Of a stretch of DNA of 64,000 nt, positions 63,897-64,000 are shown piece after piece (position 1 is the stretch's first letter; each line of letters begins with the position of its first letter). Made by a program: the position numbers and the translations under genes. The stretch lies in the NCBI RefSeq assembly GCF_000482725.1, contig NZ_AXWP01000030.1, forward strand, positions 23,831 to 87,830, given 5' to 3'. The notes below the pieces were generated by a model. That model saw nothing but the letters and a program-made list of their open reading frames with translations. It searched no databases and was not told the DNA's origin. Origin of the DNA: Psychromonas arctica DSM 14288 (GTDB lineage: Bacteria; Pseudomonadota; Gammaproteobacteria; Enterobacterales; Psychromonadaceae).

Positions 63897-64000
63897 GATC
63901 TGATAATGACCTACTTTCGCATGGGGAGACCCCACACTATCATCGGCGCAGCTGCGTTTCACTTCTGAGTTCGGCATGGGATCAGGTGGTACCACAGCGC
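63897..64000 (-). rRNA. rrf: 5S ribosomal RNA (partial; 5' end beyond window)
   Basis: Read on the minus strand it carries the conserved CCATGCCGAACTCAGAAGTG block and then AGTGTGGGGTCTCCCC, the classical 5S core. The 5' end and the first pairing partner lie beyond position 64000. The 3' end is estimated by comparison with E. coli and may be off by a few bases. Confidence 0.95.

Overview
The window is chromosomal DNA from an AT-rich, marine-type gammaproteobacterium. Three things point to Psychromonas or a close relative, which is inference and not proof: E. coli-like blocks (rhlB-gppA divergent from trxA-rho, ubiD-fre, glpFK/glpR/glpTQ, betIBA), single-subunit flavin reductase and NIT/MCP/HDOD/GGDEF signalling proteins, and an rRNA operon ending in tRNA-Thr.

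Positions 1-13 kb are core: the end of cheX, polA, an acyltransferase, an HDOD protein, ubiD-fre, rho, trxA, and the divergent rhlB-gppA. From 13 to 21 kb lie a lipoprotein gene followed by an 11-unit hexanucleotide repeat, and a glycerol / glycerol-3-phosphate locus (glpF, glpK, glpR, then glpT and glpQ on the other strand). From 21.9 to 27.3 kb there is a choline-to-betaine operon: betI behind a 28-bp perfect palindrome, betB, betA and a short divergent BCCT transporter that is coupled to a tiny upstream ORF. It is closed by a very strong terminator.

From 27.4 to 43.4 kb come a MarR regulator, a split chemoreceptor pair (MCP plus a separate NIT-domain protein), a phytase-like secreted protein, two diguanylate cyclases, an IS200/IS605-type element beside a decayed gene, an Nramp-like transporter without the usual metal-binding motifs, a DHA2-type MFS pump, an alpha/beta hydrolase and an AraC-GyrI regulator.

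From about 44.19 to 63.84 kb there is a genomic island inserted at the 3' end of tRNA-Thr(GGT), which is followed by a partial 5S rRNA at the window edge. The evidence is a P4-type integrase next to the tRNA, a decayed copy of the tRNA 3' end at the far side, and identical 23-bp repeats just inside both ends. A fragment of a second, related integrase lies outside the left end, so this site has been used before. The cargo includes two AlpA-type regulators, a YagK/Gp2-type HUH protein, an LRAT-domain protein next to a short tyrosine recombinase, DUF2787 and RadC genes, an Mrr-type endonuclease, a complete Type I restriction-modification system (hsdM-hsdS-hsdR) with an unusual HsdR C-terminal extension, and a tightly coupled three-gene cassette. 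Two proteins of that cassette I do not recognise, and the third looks like a PD-(D/E)XK nuclease. Given its place in the defence cargo, the cassette (59837-62061) is the best candidate in the window for an undescribed system.
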